A stretch of 64,000 bases of DNA from Macrotis lagotis (GCF_037893015.1 NC_133663.1:223796064-223860063); one strand, 5' to 3'; counted from the stretch's first letter, positions 31,657 to 43,279 are shown. The notes: a model not told the origin generated them from the sequence alone. Numbers and translations: made by a program.

Positions 31657-31933
31657 TCTACTACTACTACCACTACCACTATGTCTGTTGCTATTAGTAC
31701 TATTACTACTACTACTTCTGCTGCTGCTGCTGCTGCTGCTACTACTACTACTACTAACATTAATACTACTTTTTTTTTTGCAAGGCAAGAGTTGAACTCA
31801 GGTCCTTCTGACTCCAAGGTCAGTGCTCTATCCACTGTGCCATCTAGCTGTCCCACTACTACTACTACTACTACTACTATTATTATTACTACTAGCACTA
31901 CTACTACTACTGCTACTACTGCTACTACTACTA
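31657..31933. repeat. Compound (CTA/CTG)n trinucleotide array
   Basis: Units of cta, ctg (seven in a row at 31719-31740) and tta span about 275 bases, interrupted by a SINE at 31771-31854. The poly-Thr, poly-Ser and poly-Val frames on both strands are artefacts. Confidence 0.95.
31771..31854 (-). mobile_element. Short SINE inside the trinucleotide array
   Basis: A T10 run (the SINE's A-tail) precedes gcaaggcaagagttgaactc, aggtccttctgactccaagg and tgccatctagctgtccc. The middle of the SINE is missing. CTA units border both sides, so it either landed in an array or seeded one. Confidence 0.85.
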
Positions 31934-31954
31934 TAACCCAGTTAAGTGACAAAA

Positions 31955-32120
31955 TGAATAGAGACCTAGCACTGAAATCAAGACTAGGTAAGTCATTTAA
32001 CCTCCACCGGACTCAATTTCTTCATCTATAAAATGGGGTTGCATGAGGATAAAATGAGACAATATTTGTAAAGAGTTTTATAAACTTTAAAGGGCTATTA
32101 TAAAGGGTTATTATTCTCCC
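31955..32120 (+). mobile_element. MIR/CORE SINE
   Basis: The plus-strand blocks are tagcactgaaatcaagact, taagtcatttaacctccacc, atttcttcatctataaaatg and ggataaaatgagacaatatt. It ends at aaagggctattataaagg. Confidence 0.65.
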
Positions 32121-32264
32121 CCTTGCAAGGGAATCCATGTAGTTCAGAAATGGTTCCTACTATTGGAAGTTTACAGAATGTTTTGGGGTGTGTCTCAGAG
32201 CTGGCAGTGGACTTTAGTCCACCTACAAGTTGATGCAGAGCTTTAGTAGAATCCAGTAAAATAT

Positions 32265-32450
32265 TCTGATACAGTACCTAGCACATAGAAGGCATTTAAT
32301 ATATGTTTATTTATTGATAAAGTCCCTTAAATTCTTAGAGTCTCAGTCTTTTCATCTATAAACTGGGTTTTAGAGATAAATCCTCAGAGATTTATTGAAA
32401 GGATCAAATAAAATATTGCATGTAAAATGCATATGCATAAAGCAATGATA
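32265..32450 (+). mobile_element. L2/MIR 3' relics
   Basis: The first part (gtacctagcacatagaaggc, atttaatatatgtttattta) matches an L2/MIR 3' end. The next 100 bases (agtctcagtcttttcatcta, aggatcaaataaaatattgc) are a second MIR-like piece. Confidence 0.5.
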
Positions 32451-32509
32451 AATATTCAGTTACAATAATTAGCTAAGAAAATTGTCATTTAATGTGACAA
32501 TGCAACAGA

Positions 32510-32650
32510 AAGGCAATTTCATTCAAAAGGTTTGAGTTCAACCCTGGACTTTTATGGACTTGGTAGCTTTGGAGAGATGCCTTAGCTATAAAATGGGAAT
32601 AATAGGCATACTACCTCCTTATAGGTTTATTATGAAGATATTCCAATATT
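32510..32650 (+). mobile_element. MIR-like SINE fragment
   Basis: Blocks gtttgagttcaaccctggac, ccttagctataaaatgggaa and taataggcatactacctcct follow the MIR order. It is old and partial. Confidence 0.5.
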
Positions 32651-32689
32651 CTTAATTAATATTACATATACATTATTCAAATTTAGATA

Positions 32690-32990
32690 ATATTCCAAAT
32701 ATTTTCAAAGAAAATACTTTCAAAGACCCTATTTGATCAAATATCCTATGAGAAAGAGAAGAGAGAGATTATAACTCCTTTATAACCGAAGAAATTGAAA
32801 ATATTTTCAAATACCTTATTTGAGCGATTATCCTGAGAAAGAAAGGGCAGATATTATATATTTCCTCTTTAGTTGAGGAAATTGGGTAAGTTATTTATCT
32901 AAGGTCATATAAGTTAGTGACAAAACTAGGACAAGAATCCAGGTTTCCTAACTTAATATTTTGTCTTTGTGTAGTGTGGTTTTATCCAAG
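32690..32990 (-). mobile_element. MIR with an internal tandem duplication
   Basis: About 90 bases (32710-32797, starting actttcaaagaccctatttg) are repeated at 32805-32884 (ttttcaaataccttatttga), both ending in a gaagaaattg or gaggaaattg block. The second copy continues into a normal minus-strand MIR (ggtcatataagttagtgaca, gaatccaggtttcctaactt). Confidence 0.55.
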
Positions 32991-33154
32991 GATTTTGTGA
33001 GTGCTTGGCAAGCAATTATAGTCTTATGGCAAGCAGCATTTAAGAATCATTTTTATCTTTCCCCCCAAGTGAGACTCAAATGCTCTTAATAATTTGATCA
33101 CTCATTTGCAAGAAATAAATTTGGAAATATATTTGCTACAGACTTATTCCTACT

Positions 33155-33370
33155 CTAAAACCAGGAAGCTCTTATTTCAAATATGGCCTCAGACCCTTCC
33201 TAGCTGTGTGACCTTGGACAAATCACATAACCACTCTTTGGCTCAGTGTCCTCCTCTGTAAAATGGGAATAATAATAGCACCTACCTAATAGGGTTATTA
33301 TGAGAATCTAATGAGATAACATCTGTAAGACACTTAGCTCAGTGTTTATTCCCTCTGTCTTCAAAATATA
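33155..33370 (+). mobile_element. MIR-family SINE
   Basis: This is a clear MIR: ttcaaatatggcctcagacc, cctagctgtgtgaccttgga, caaatcacataaccactctt, cctctgtaaaatgggaataa, tagggttattatgagaatct and a final agctcagtgtttatt. Confidence 0.85.
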
Positions 33371-33709
33371 ATATAAGTAGAAATAATAATTATAACAATT
33401 GGGAAAGAAGTAGACCCATTATTTCTTTCTTATATGGAACTTCCATTAAGAAAACCCCTTCTACTAATTTGTATCAATAACACTTCTACAACTTAAAAGT
33501 CTCTCAGAACTTCCTTAACTCTAAGGGGTTACAAGAATTGTCCAAGGCCACACATTCCATGTGTGAAGCCACTCTATAACTTGGCAGATAGACTATTAGA
33601 TTTGATATTAATACATCCTGAGCTTGAATATGGATTCAGATACTTACTAGTTGTGTGAAATAAGCTACATTTTTTTTGCCTAAATTGGATTCGAATACTC
33701 ATAAGGTAA

Positions 33710-34150
33710 CATTCACTCATTATTCAGTGACAATATAACAAGTACTTATTGAATACTTTTTAATTATTTTGGAAAATGCAGTTTAGACAAAGAATTCAAA
33801 AAATTTACATTTATTCATTCAACAAACACTTATAAGTGCCTATAATATACCTAGCACAGGTATGTAGGTAGGTAGATAAGAACTATGTGCTAAGCATTGT
33901 GCTAAATACTAGAGAAATAATTACAAAGACAGTCCCTCCCCTCAAGGAGCTTACATTCTAATAGAGAAAGACAACACACAATGCCTTTTAGTCTGGTTTT
34001 TAATCAGAAGATACAAAGTATATAAATATTACAGGACTTTGGGGGTAAAGAATCATCAGTGTAAGATAAAGTTCACCAGGCAAGTCTTCTTGGAAGACAT
34101 GAATCTAAATAACTATCAAAACATAGGACTATTGGAAGAAGCAGATATGG
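33710..34150 (-). mobile_element. L2-type LINE 3' relic, long
   Basis: The plus strand has attcattcaacaaacactta, gtgctaagcattgtgctaaa, agtccctcccctcaaggagc and ttacattctaatagagaaag. It continues into caccaggcaagtcttcttgg and ggaagaagcagatatggaag, also seen at 29.2 kb. Confidence 0.65.
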
Positions 34151-34256
34151 AAGAGAGAGAGGAAAAAAGAGAAAGAGAGAAAGAAAGAAATAGAGACAAA
34201 AAGGGACAGAGATTCAAAGGAACACACACATAGCACAGAGAGAAAGAGAGAGAGAC

Positions 34257-34293
<37 letters not shown>

Positions 34294-34305
34294 CAGAGAG
34301 CACTT
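34150..34305. repeat. (AG)n/(GACAGA)n purine-rich tract
   Basis: About 150 bases of gagaaag and gagacagag units. The frames on both strands over it are artefacts. Confidence 0.93.
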
Positions 34306-34309
34306 CGTC

Positions 34310-35840
34310 ATGAAATTACCCAATGTTATAATGATAAGTGTTGTACGATGTATTTGTCATTCTCTATGACTGGTGGTTTTTATTGTACTGTTGATATGAA
34401 CTATATGTAACCTTACTGAAGTGTCATTCCAGAAATGTTAGGACAAAAAACAACAGGTCCTTCTCATTAAGGAAAAATATCAAGATTAAGATTAGCCTAG
34501 CCCAAAAAGTGGATAGTTAGGTGGTGCAGTCAAGTGGGAGAAGATTCCATCTCTCTGATCTCAATTTCTTTTTAAAAAATTCAGGATTGGCCTTGATTTC
34601 TAAGGTTCAAAGTTCTGTTCTAGTCCTAATACTTGTAGCCCCTCTCTTCAGTTTGAAACTTTCCTTCCTACTCTGTCTCTCTCTCTCTCTCTCTCCTTTA
34701 TGGGAAGCATCCTTCCATTTTTACATTTATTTCTAAATCTTCATAAAGGCAAATTCCCAATGAAATTCAGAGTCAACTCATAAATCTACTATTTGGGGCA
34801 ATTCTGGGCAGTGTTCAATTTTCTTCAACACATTAGACTAGAGATGGACTAATGTGGAATCAGAATACTCTGAAACACTAAAGGAAATAAACATGCTGAA
34901 AACTCGTTCTGAGAGAATGGAACTTCCTGAAAGATATCAAATTCATTTTCTAAAAAGAAAATAAGCAAGCACTTCAGGGCTGAGCTCAGTTCAAACCCTA
35001 GAGGCAAGGCCTACCCTAAATTTGTTGGTGGCAATTGGCTTATTCCTTCTTTTATCTAAACTGGTTTGTCCATTTCCAACTTAGATGAGTGTGGAGTTTG
35101 TTTTTAAAAGTCATTGCCAAGGGTGTCTCTCTCACCATCTGACTCATTGAATGGCTGAGGTTGTCTGCTAGACTAAGTGTGAGCCTAAGTGAGATGATAG
35201 AATACCCAAGCATTCAGAATCCTATTTCATATCTAACGAGTTCCTTAAAAAAAAAGCCTGGCTTCTTTGAGGTGACCAACTGGTTGAAAAAAAGATCTTG
35301 ACTTGAGATAACACTGTCACCAATGAAGTCAGCAAAGCAATTACATCCAATATGATGCCACAAGGACAATCACACTCTTCCTCATGCCAACCTAGGTTTC
35401 AAAACCTGAGGCTATCAAAAGACAACTTAGGGAATCCCCTGGGTGAGTATCAGTTATCTGGATTGTGCTTGACCAAGATCCTTGATAAAATGGGTTATCA
35501 GAGGAGCCATTATTTTAGCTGATGTAGAAGAGAGCAGCTAGCTCATCATCCTCCCTCTTTTTGTCTTTTCTCAGAAAGACCCTGAGTTCTGGAATAGACA
35601 GAAGGGAGAGTCTATGGATGCATATAGTCTCCTCTATCCCTCCTTATATCCTTGTGCCCAGCATCCAGAAACCCATGGAAATGACATGTGTTACACCATA
35701 GTTTTCTCAACTATGTAATCCCAAAATCTAGTATTCTGGCTAGAGAAGGTAGCTTTCTCAGACAGCATTAGTTTTGGAATTTACCTTTTAAGAAGCCTCA
35801 CATTTGAGAATTGAGGAACCTGATCCTCTAGAGTTAGGTC
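34310..35840. other. No gene; mostly unclassified
   Basis: A SINE-head-like fragment (gtggatagttaggtggtgca) lies near 34510, and a (TC)n run at 34675-34695. Otherwise I see no named repeat, RNA or coding signal. Confidence 0.4.
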
Positions 35841-35844
35841 TTTC

Positions 35845-36020
35845 TCTCAAGGGCCAAAATTTATAAATTAGCCCGCTATAAATGGTTAAATATTAAATTG
35901 ATTCACCCCTAAAATGTTCCTAGATTTATTGAATTTTGAGGCCCATAGTAAACCTTGGTGGGGCCAGACCAAATGATTTCACAGGTCTTATACTATGAAC
36001 TTCGTTCCCCACCCTTGCTC
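35845..36020. mobile_element. hAT-type non-autonomous DNA transposon relic
   Basis: The right end reads cgttccccacccttgctcta, close to the gttccccacccctg end of a marsupial hAT group. Internal blocks aattagcccgctataaatgg, ttaaatattaaattgattca and tttattgaattttgaggccc fit that group. The left end is partial and no 8-bp duplication is visible. Confidence 0.6.
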
Positions 36021-36114
36021 TAGAAAGAGAAAGTACCTTTGAATTAGCTGTTCCCTTGTAAGAATGTGTTTCGTCTATAAATAACGAAATTAACTCGAAA
36101 GGCCATATGAAGAA

Positions 36115-36385
36115 AAATGGTATTTGCATTCAGAGAAAGAACTGATAAATAGAAGTATGTATAGAATACTGTACATTTATAAGCATATATGTGTATGTGC
36201 ATATGCAAATAGATACATATAGTTATCTCTATGGTGACAAAAAGGAAATCTGTATGATAATTTTGTTATATATTTGAAAAGAATAGCAAGTTGTGCATAG
36301 TAGATCTGCAGCTCCATATGCAATCATCTTCTTATTGTACTATATTATGGAAATGCTTGTTTTATTCCATAAAATAAAAAAAGAA
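36115..36385 (+). mobile_element. L1 3' UTR, 5'-truncated
   Basis: It starts at cattcagagaaagaactgat and contains aatagaagtatgtatagaat, a taTgtgtaTg-rich stretch, aatagcaagttgtgcatagt and atgcaatcatcttcttattg. It ends at tgttttattccataaaataa plus an A-rich tail. It is homologous to 40690-41165. Confidence 0.8.
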
Positions 36386-36439
36386 AGAATGAGCTTCTAG
36401 TTCACACTTGCCTCCTTGAAGCCCTGGTTTCCAAGTACT

Positions 36440-36575
36440 ACCTTCTTCAAACATTTTCTGATTTAGCACTTTGTATGTACTTATCTTTGTACACATTGTG
36501 TCCACTCATAAAGGACATTTATACTTCCCAGTATCTAAGACAATGCCTATAATTTAGTGCTTGTTAATTGGTTAG
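36440..36575 (+). mobile_element. L2-type LINE 3' relic
   Basis: Blocks actcataaaggacatttata, cttcccagtatctaagacaa and tgcctataatttagtgcttg fit an L2 3' end in forward orientation. It is weak. Confidence 0.4.
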
Positions 36576-37109
36576 TCTGGATTAGAACCCTGATTTTCTA
36601 ACTCCATTATACAACAATGACACTACTATTTTCTTTAAATCATTCTGGTCTGTGATAGCCTTTCATTATTACTCTGGTCATGTCCATAATCAAAGAGCAC
36701 TTCTGTATGCCGTTCATTATAGTTATTGTATCATTATAAATCTCTTTTTTTGTCTTATATCTTCCAATAAGCTATGAAAGCAGAGAGTAAATTTTATGCC
36801 TCTTATAGGAAAAGACCTCCAGAACTTTGGATTGATCTTTTATAATGAGTTTATGGGAGGACAATGATAAAAAGTCACACAGGATAGACAAGCACAAATA
36901 GGTTACATGACTTTAGCTTTCATACTGATGTTTCTCCAACTGTGGTGCCACATTAACATCTTCTTTTCCCTCTAGAAGCTCTTTGCCACTATTGCTCAAA
37001 AAACTCTCCCAATTTGAAGCTTACTCTAATTAAGATCTATAACACATTCCTGATGGCTGTTTACTAGTCCTCAAGTCATTCTCTTTTTTTCTTAAGGAAT
37101 TCAGTATCT

Positions 37110-37350
37110 AGCTTAATAGGGCAGTTAACTGACTAATGTATAAAGCATTGTAAGTTTCATTTTTCTGAATTCAAATATGACCACAGATACTCACTAACTG
37201 TGTGAATTGGTCAAGTCACTTAGCTGTTTGTCTCAAGGTTGCTCCTCAGTAAAATAAGCTGGAGACGGAAATAGCAAACTACTCCAGTATCTTTCCCAAG
37301 AAAACCCCAAAATGGAGTCATAAAGAATCAGATATGACTGAACAACAACC
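37110..37350 (+). mobile_element. MAR1-like SINE
   Basis: The full order is present but worn: agggcagttaactgactaat, aattcaaatatgaccacaga, gttgctcctcagtaaaataa, ctccagtatctttcccaaga and the gactgaacaacaac tail. Confidence 0.75.
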
Positions 37351-37359
37351 AGAATCTGG

Positions 37360-37945
37360 CTGACTGAATTCCTTTTCTCGCTTGATTGCCATCATTAGAC
37401 TAGGGGTATTCAACATCTTTGTTGTTTCTCTTAAACACCAGAATTTCCCAATTTTTCAATCTTCTCAAATGCTCTTTTACTTTACTCAAGTCCCTTTTAC
37501 TTTACCTCACTCAGAAGGGGGTAATCTCTCACCACTGGTCTTGCCCTTCTCCACCCTGCCCCTCCCATCATTCTCAACTTTCTCAAACAGAAGCTGTTTA
37601 ACTAATCTGCTCTGTAAAGCCAAAATTACTCACAGGAGAGAGAGACATATTCATAGAACTTTGAGGATTTTCCCTACTGTCTCACCATCCATTCCCCTTG
37701 AAGAGCAATTGTTAGCTCAGCTCCTAATATAAACAGAATTGTGCCTGTTTGAGTTGGCTTTTTCCTGGCTCAGATTCCCTTACCTCACAGGACCTGTGTT
37801 TGCTTTCTTCTTTCCTTATGAAAAATGGTTATCTGACACCTGGATTGAGTTAAAACTGCCTGCTGACCACATGTTCACTAGCAGTGGGTTATCAAAACCA
37901 ACTTTTCCAATGAGAGAGACAGCTAAATAAATTCCTATAATCATA
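37360..37945. other. No gene; unclassified sequence
   Basis: Open frames at 37382-37732 and 37739-37930 show no domain or conserved motif I recognise. No named repeat is seen. Confidence 0.4.
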
Positions 37946-37949
37946 GAGG

Positions 37950-38170
37950 CAAAGAGTCATAGTATTAAAAGGAACCCTAGAGGTCATCTAGTTTAATCCC
38001 TACTGGAGGTAGAAATTCCCTCTTTGTTCTACAGTAGCGGTTATGAGTGATGCTCACATTTAAACTCAAAAGTCTTCAGTAACAGAATTTTTTTTCCTAA
38101 TGAGATAAAATCTGCCACCCTGAAACTCCAATCTATAATAATCTATCCTATTCCTCTTTTCTGTTGGGCC
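37950..38170 (-). mobile_element. L3/CR1-type LINE 3' relic
   Basis: The plus strand has ggaaccctagaggtcatcta, gtttaatccctactggaggt and agaaattccctctttgttct. It then carries a taatgagataaaatctgcca block. This is the reverse of the CR1/L3 3' end. Confidence 0.5.
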
Positions 38171-38179
38171 AGAAGGAGT

Positions 38180-38270
38180 CAATGTAATTCAATAAGCATT
38201 ACCTGAACTGTGCAAAGTGCCTGGGATTCAAAAAGATGCCTGACCTCAAGGAGCAGAGCTTGTCTTCTCA
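38180..38270 (-). mobile_element. L2-type LINE fragment
   Basis: Blocks attcaataagcattacctga, gtgcaaagtgcctgggattc and gcctgacctcaaggagcaga follow the reverse L2 3' pattern. Confidence 0.55.
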
Positions 38271-38364
38271 AAAGTCATATCTATTTAATTTCTCAGGGAA
38301 TTACTTAATTTTCTCATTCAGCCTGAATCAAATCAGCCAAGATTTTTATTTCTTATCCTTAATT

Positions 38365-38965
38365 AGTATCATTTTTTTCTTTAAAAAAATTTCATTTTTT
38401 TTCTAATTACATATATATATATATATATATAGTTTTCAACATATTTTTGTAAGATTTTGAGTTTCACATTTTTTCTCCTCCCTCTCTTCCTTTCCCCCTC
38501 TCCATAACAGCAAGTAACTTGATACAGATTATTCATATATAATCATGTTAAAGGTATTTTCATATTAGTCATGTGAAAGAATTAGAACAAAAAGAAAAAA
38601 CATGAGAAAGAAAAAATGAATTTTAAAAAGTGAAAACAATATGCTTTGATTCGCATTTAGACTTGCATTTAGACTCTCTGTGGATGGTATTTTCTAAAAC
38701 AAGTCTTTTATACATTGTTTTTGATCATTGTACTGCTGAAAATTTGTCATAGATGTTCATCACAATGTCTCCATTAATGTACACATTGTTCTTCTGGTTC
38801 TACTCACTTCACTCAATGTCAATTCATTCTAGTCCTTCCAGACTTTTCTGAAGTCTGCCTATTCATGATTTCTTACAGAACAATAATACTATATTCATAC
38901 ACCACAGTTTGATCAGTCATGCCCCAGTTATAGGCATTCCCTGAATTTCCAATTCTTTGCCACTG
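38365..38965 (-). mobile_element. L1 ORF2 tail and 3' UTR, old copy
   Basis: The plus strand is the reverse of an L1 3' end: a tttaaaaaaatttcattttt end, (AT)10 at 38410-38431, tctgtggatggtattttcta, gttcttctggttctactcac, ttcactcaatgtcaattcat, acaccacagtttgatcagtc and gaatttccaattctttgcca. Confidence 0.8.
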
Positions 38966-39139
38966 CCTCACTATGTTAGAATAATTAGGGGAGGGACTCT
39001 CCCAATAGCCTCCCAATTGGTATACACACCTGCAAAAATTAATCATTCTCTATCCAAATGCCAAATTAATAATTCCAAAGTACAGAACTGACCATATTAC
39101 TTCCCTGTTACAGAAACTTCTGATCACCTATAAGATAAA

Positions 39140-39300
39140 AGGAGGGAAACAAGGATTTATTAGGTACATACCATATGCCAGAAGTTTTACAATTATTTTC
39201 TCATTTGATACTCACACTAACAATCAGAGATGAAGTGATATGATCTAAGTCACACAGTCGCACAGTCACATAGGAAGAACTCAAGTCTTCCTGAATCCTA
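39140..39300 (-). mobile_element. MIR-family SINE
   Basis: Reverse MIR blocks: attaggtacataccatatgc, attttctcatttgatactca and aactcaagtcttcctgaatc. It directly abuts a MAR1-like SINE. Confidence 0.6.
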
Positions 39301-39541
39301 GGGGCCAGCTAGCTGAGACAGAGGATAGAGAGCAGGGCCTGGAGTCAAGAAGATCCAAGATCAAATCTGGCCTCAGACACTAGTCAAGTGACTTTGGGGA
39401 AGTCATCTAACCTTGTTTGCCTCATTTTCCTCACTTTAAAATGAACTAGAGAAGGAAATAGCAAACACTCCAGTATCTCTGCTAAGATTCCAAAAAGGGA
39501 TCACAAAGAGTCAGACACAACTGAAATGACTAAACAACAAT
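39301..39541 (+). mobile_element. MAR1-like SINE, full length
   Basis: From ggggccagctagctgagaca through ggagtcaagaagatccaaga, gcctcattttcctcacttta, agagaaggaaatagcaaaca and gggatcacaaagagtcagac to the gactaaacaacaa tail. Confidence 0.85.
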
Positions 39542-39544
39542 TTC

Positions 39545-40685
39545 TCAACTCAAGACTCAAGCATCTATCTACTGGGCCATCTAGCTGCCTTTAAAACATA
39601 AACTCCTCTATTTAGCATTTATGAAACTTGACAGTCTGACTCTTCCTACCTACAATTCCAGTTGTTTGATTGCTCGCTTGCTATGCTTTGCTATATATAG
39701 TTTTATAGTTACCAATGAAAGGACGATTTAAAATAACTTTGCCTGATGGACTTTCCCACTCACACTCTGCTTCCTAGCTGTTATATATGAGGGAAAGAGT
39801 AAGGTGACTATGGATTTTCTTGGAACTCACTGAGATCAGTTTAGCAAAGCCTTAGGGACAGCAGCAGAAAATGGCATATTTGGCATGGGGGTCTTCTGCT
39901 AAGTCACACCATGACTTAGGGATTCTCAGCATCTTTTGGTCTTGCTTTGGTCTGGTCCCCACCACGATGATTTGCCATTTGCACTACCTAGCACAATCAG
40001 CATCAAGAGTGGTGAGGAAATTAGAGCCCAGGACAGCCTTGCACCATCAAAAAGTGTCAGTGTCCCCAGACATAGTTATATGAAACCACAGGAATGGAAT
40101 TCCAGGGAAGTCAGTTCTTTTCTAGAAGCATGGAAGGAAGAATGTGGCAGTTAGAAGCGGGTGTAGCAGGTGTCTGCAGCTGCTTGGAGAAAATGAAGAA
40201 GCCCAGTGGTCACAGTGTCTTTCTCTACCTAAACTTGATAAAAAAAACAAAAACAAAAACAAATCACACACGGGGTGAGGATAATCTTGACCACCTAACA
40301 AAGCAAATCTGATTCTGACTTTTAATTTCTCTCCCAGCCTTGAATTTATACATGGTAAGGGGGGATAATGGTAAGCTCAACCATTCATTTTATAGCAGGC
40401 ATACATTATTTTATAGAGATTTTGCCTTTGAAAAACAGAACTAATTAAAGTAAAACTTTGCATCTAATAATAGTAAATTTATATGGTGCTATGTAATTAT
40501 AAGGAACTATCTAGATAATACATATGCTATACGTACATATACTATATATAACAAAACTATATAATAATAATACTTGCATGAAATAATGAAATAAGCAAAC
40601 ACAAAATAACATCATATACAGTTACAGCAATATCATTTTTAAGAATGACATTGATCATTGGCTATTATAAATTTCCAAATTAACT
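39545..40685. other. No gene; unclassified sequence
   Basis: A SINE-head fragment lies at 39545-39590. Overlapping frames at 39871-40312 carry no recognised domain. The 40440-40680 part is AT-rich. Confidence 0.4.
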
Positions 40686-40689
40686 ATAA

Positions 40690-41165
40690 AAGACTGTCCA
40701 AATCCAGAGAAAGAACTGATAAATAGAAGTTTGTATAGAATAATTTTAATTTTATTTAATTTTTTTTTAGGTTTTTGCCAGGCAAATGGGGTTAAGTGGC
40801 TTGCTCAAGGCCACACAGCTAGGTAATTATTAAGTGTCTGAGGTCAGATCTGAACTCAGGTACTCCTGACTCCAGGGCTGGTGCTCTATCCATTGTGCCA
40901 CCTAGCCACCCCTAGAATAATTTTAAACACACATGCATATATGCACACACACACATACATATATATATATGCCCATTTGTGTATAATGGTAGCTATCTCT
41001 AGGGCAAGGGTAGGAGAAAAGGCAAAAAATTTACATGACAACTTTATTACATTTTTCAAAGAAATAGCAAGTTATACATAATAACTTGCAGTTTCATGTG
41101 CAATCATTGTTTTATTATATTATGTCATGGAATGTTTGTTTTATTCCATAAGTTAAAAATAACAT
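40690..41165 (+). mobile_element. L1 3' UTR carrying a SINE insertion
   Basis: Two pieces, 40690-40749 and 40927-41165, match 36115-36385: gagaaagaactgataaatag, then tagctatctctagggcaagg, aatagcaagttatacataat and ttgttttattccataagtta. A SINE with an exact duplication splits them. Confidence 0.8.
40750..40912 (-). mobile_element. Young tRNA-derived SINE with target-site duplication
   Basis: It is full length on the minus strand, from the head (gccacctagccacccc on the plus strand) to the T-rich end. The 14-base tagaataattttaa flanks it exactly at 40736-40749 and 40913-40926. It is younger than the L1 it interrupts. Confidence 0.95.
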
Positions 41166-41924
41166 AGCTAAATGTGATAAAACAATACTATCTATACAAT
41201 ACATGCATGTGTGTGTGTGTATATATATATATATATACATCTAAAGAAATATATAAATATATGTGTGTTCATTTAAAATAATTTGAAAATCGCTATAGCC
41301 CTGCTGGGTAGGGAATGAAAAAAAATTACATTTTACAGACATGGAGACTGAATTACTACATAAGAAATAGGTAGTGGTGCTGACTCTTTCAAGTGTCTAG
41401 ACTGCATTCTATATTCTTTCTTCCATACCATATACATCTCAAAATCAAAATGGGGGTGGGGGATGGACCTTTAAGGTCTCTTCCACCTTGACATACTATA
41501 GCTCATTAAGACAAAACATACTTCCCTGACTTCTCCACCCCCATATTTGGTTTGGATGGGATTTTAGAGTGGCTTCTACTTCTCCTGAGGTAGATCATGT
41601 AGAAATTCCCTTGTGGTTTAATCAATGATCAGTTAGCCACTTAACTCAGACCCCTCTCAGGCTGAATCAAGTGAATATTAATAGAGCTAGCTGTTCAGAA
41701 ACCCTTCACTCCCAGGAGGTTTTGTTTTGGCTATTTCTCATTTTCTTCATATAATATCTGAGATTCAGAGAAGAAATAGGGAAGAAGAACTCATTTACAC
41801 AAAGCTGTAGCTAGTTGGGCAATTATTTAATCCTAATGAGGGATTGCTGAGCCCACAGCTTGAAAACAATGAGAGTGTACAATTTGTGGTAACACAACAG
41901 CCTAGACATAAATAAAGATGGCTA

Positions 41925-42160
41925 TTCAATTCAATCCATAAATATTAATTAAGGACTCACCAAAAGTCAGGCATTGTGCTAAGTGTTGGGGATACAAAAA
42001 GAGATAAAATACAGGCCCTGCCTACAAGGAGCTTGCAGTCTAATGGGGATGACAACATACAAATATATCCAAAGTAAGTTATCAACAGGTTAAATAGGAA
42101 ATAATTAAGAGAGGAAAAGTATTGGAATTAAGAGTTGTTAAAGAAAAGTTTCCTGAGGTG
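41925..42160 (-). mobile_element. L2-type LINE 3' relic
   Basis: Reverse L2 blocks in good order: aatattaattaaggactcac, gtcaggcattgtgctaagtg, ttggggatacaaaaagagat, gccctgcctacaaggagctt and gcagtctaatggggatgaca. Confidence 0.7.
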
Positions 42161-42288
42161 GTTAATTGGAACTACAAGAAATTATCTCTAGAAATAACGC
42201 CTGCCAAACTACATTTCCAACCCCAGAGGAAATGGAGATCATGAGGTGTAGCATATCCTAGGCCAAAGCATATGAACTTAAGATTCAG

Positions 42289-42436
42289 GGATTTTTTTTG
42301 CAAGGCCATGAGGTTAAGTGACTTGCCCCAAGACACACAGCTAGGTAATTATAATGTGCCTGAGTCTAAATTTGAACTCAGGTCCTCCTGACTCCAGAGC
42401 CAGTGCTCTATTCACTGCACCACCTGGCTGCCCCAG
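42289..42436 (-). mobile_element. tRNA-derived SINE
   Basis: A T-rich end (gattttttttgcaaggccat) is followed by gaggttaagtgacttgcccc, acagctaggtaattataatg, gaactcaggtcctcctgact and ccacctggctgcccc. No clear duplication was found. Confidence 0.88.
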
Positions 42437-42439
42437 TGT

Positions 42440-43275
42440 TCATGGACTTTTAAAAATATGTTAATAACTTTATTGTTTCTTTTGTAATTTTAGTGTGAAT
42501 TTTATTTAGTACCATGAGACCAGAGTCAGAAAGACCTAGCTTCATGCACCTAACTGGGAAACCTCCCCAGGTTGTGGTGAGAAACGAATGGAATAATATC
42601 TGTAAAGGTGATCAGCACTTTATTGTTAAGTAGCACATAGTAGGTACTTAAGGAATGCTTGTTCCTTTCTTCTCTCTTTTTACCATATGCATTTAAAAAC
42701 ATTATTTTAGGAAGGGATCCATAGGCTTCACCAGATTTTCAAAAGTGTCCATGATCCAAAAATAATTCTCCTATTCTGTGGAAATAAGGCCCTCCTTTCT
42801 ATATAGATATAAAGTAATCATGTGGATATTTACAAATAACTCAACGTTTAGTGTCATAAAGATAAAATCTTTTGGGGTCACATTCATCTTCCTTTTTTAT
42901 CCAGCTATTTTGGTGCTGTGTAGACAGACAGTCTATATGAGATGGCAGGGTGATTAGGGTTGATGTACAAAGAGCAGGACTTCTTCATTTGGAGTTTTAC
43001 CTTGCCTCCAAGATCATTAGTGGCAAGATAGTTTTATTTGGTATGTGAGACACCCTTGAGTCCTCACTGAACACTTTCCAATGGAACGGTAGAGTCATAC
43101 TTAACTCCTTCTTTAAGGATACTATGTTAAATAAGTCCAAAGGAACAAATGACTCTTTTTTAAGATCCTACTTCAACTCTGTCAAACATCCCTTGATGCT
43201 AGAAACTACTGAAAGTCAGAAAAGGGTTAGATTCACTTTTACATCCACACCTAAATTGGTAGGATAATAATTCAT
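42440..43275. other. No gene; unclassified sequence
   Basis: A short MIR-like end lies near 42575-42665 (ggaataatatctgtaaaggt, aagtagcacatagtaggtac). Nothing else is recognised. Confidence 0.4.
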
Positions 43276-43279
43276 GTTT

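Noticed and set aside
31489-32031. Three overlapping frames of 99-116 codons
   Set aside because: They are CTA/CTG array plus a SINE, read on both strands.
37382-37930. 116- and 63-codon frames near 37.5 kb
   Set aside because: No recognisable protein feature. Length is within chance expectation for this much sequence.
39871-40312. Three overlapping frames of about 70 codons
   Set aside because: There is no domain, conserved motif or splice-site pattern, and they are in different frames. Treated as chance.
36115-41165. Apparent segmental duplication between 36.1 and 40.7 kb
   Set aside because: The shared sequence is the 3' UTR of one L1 subfamily, inserted independently.
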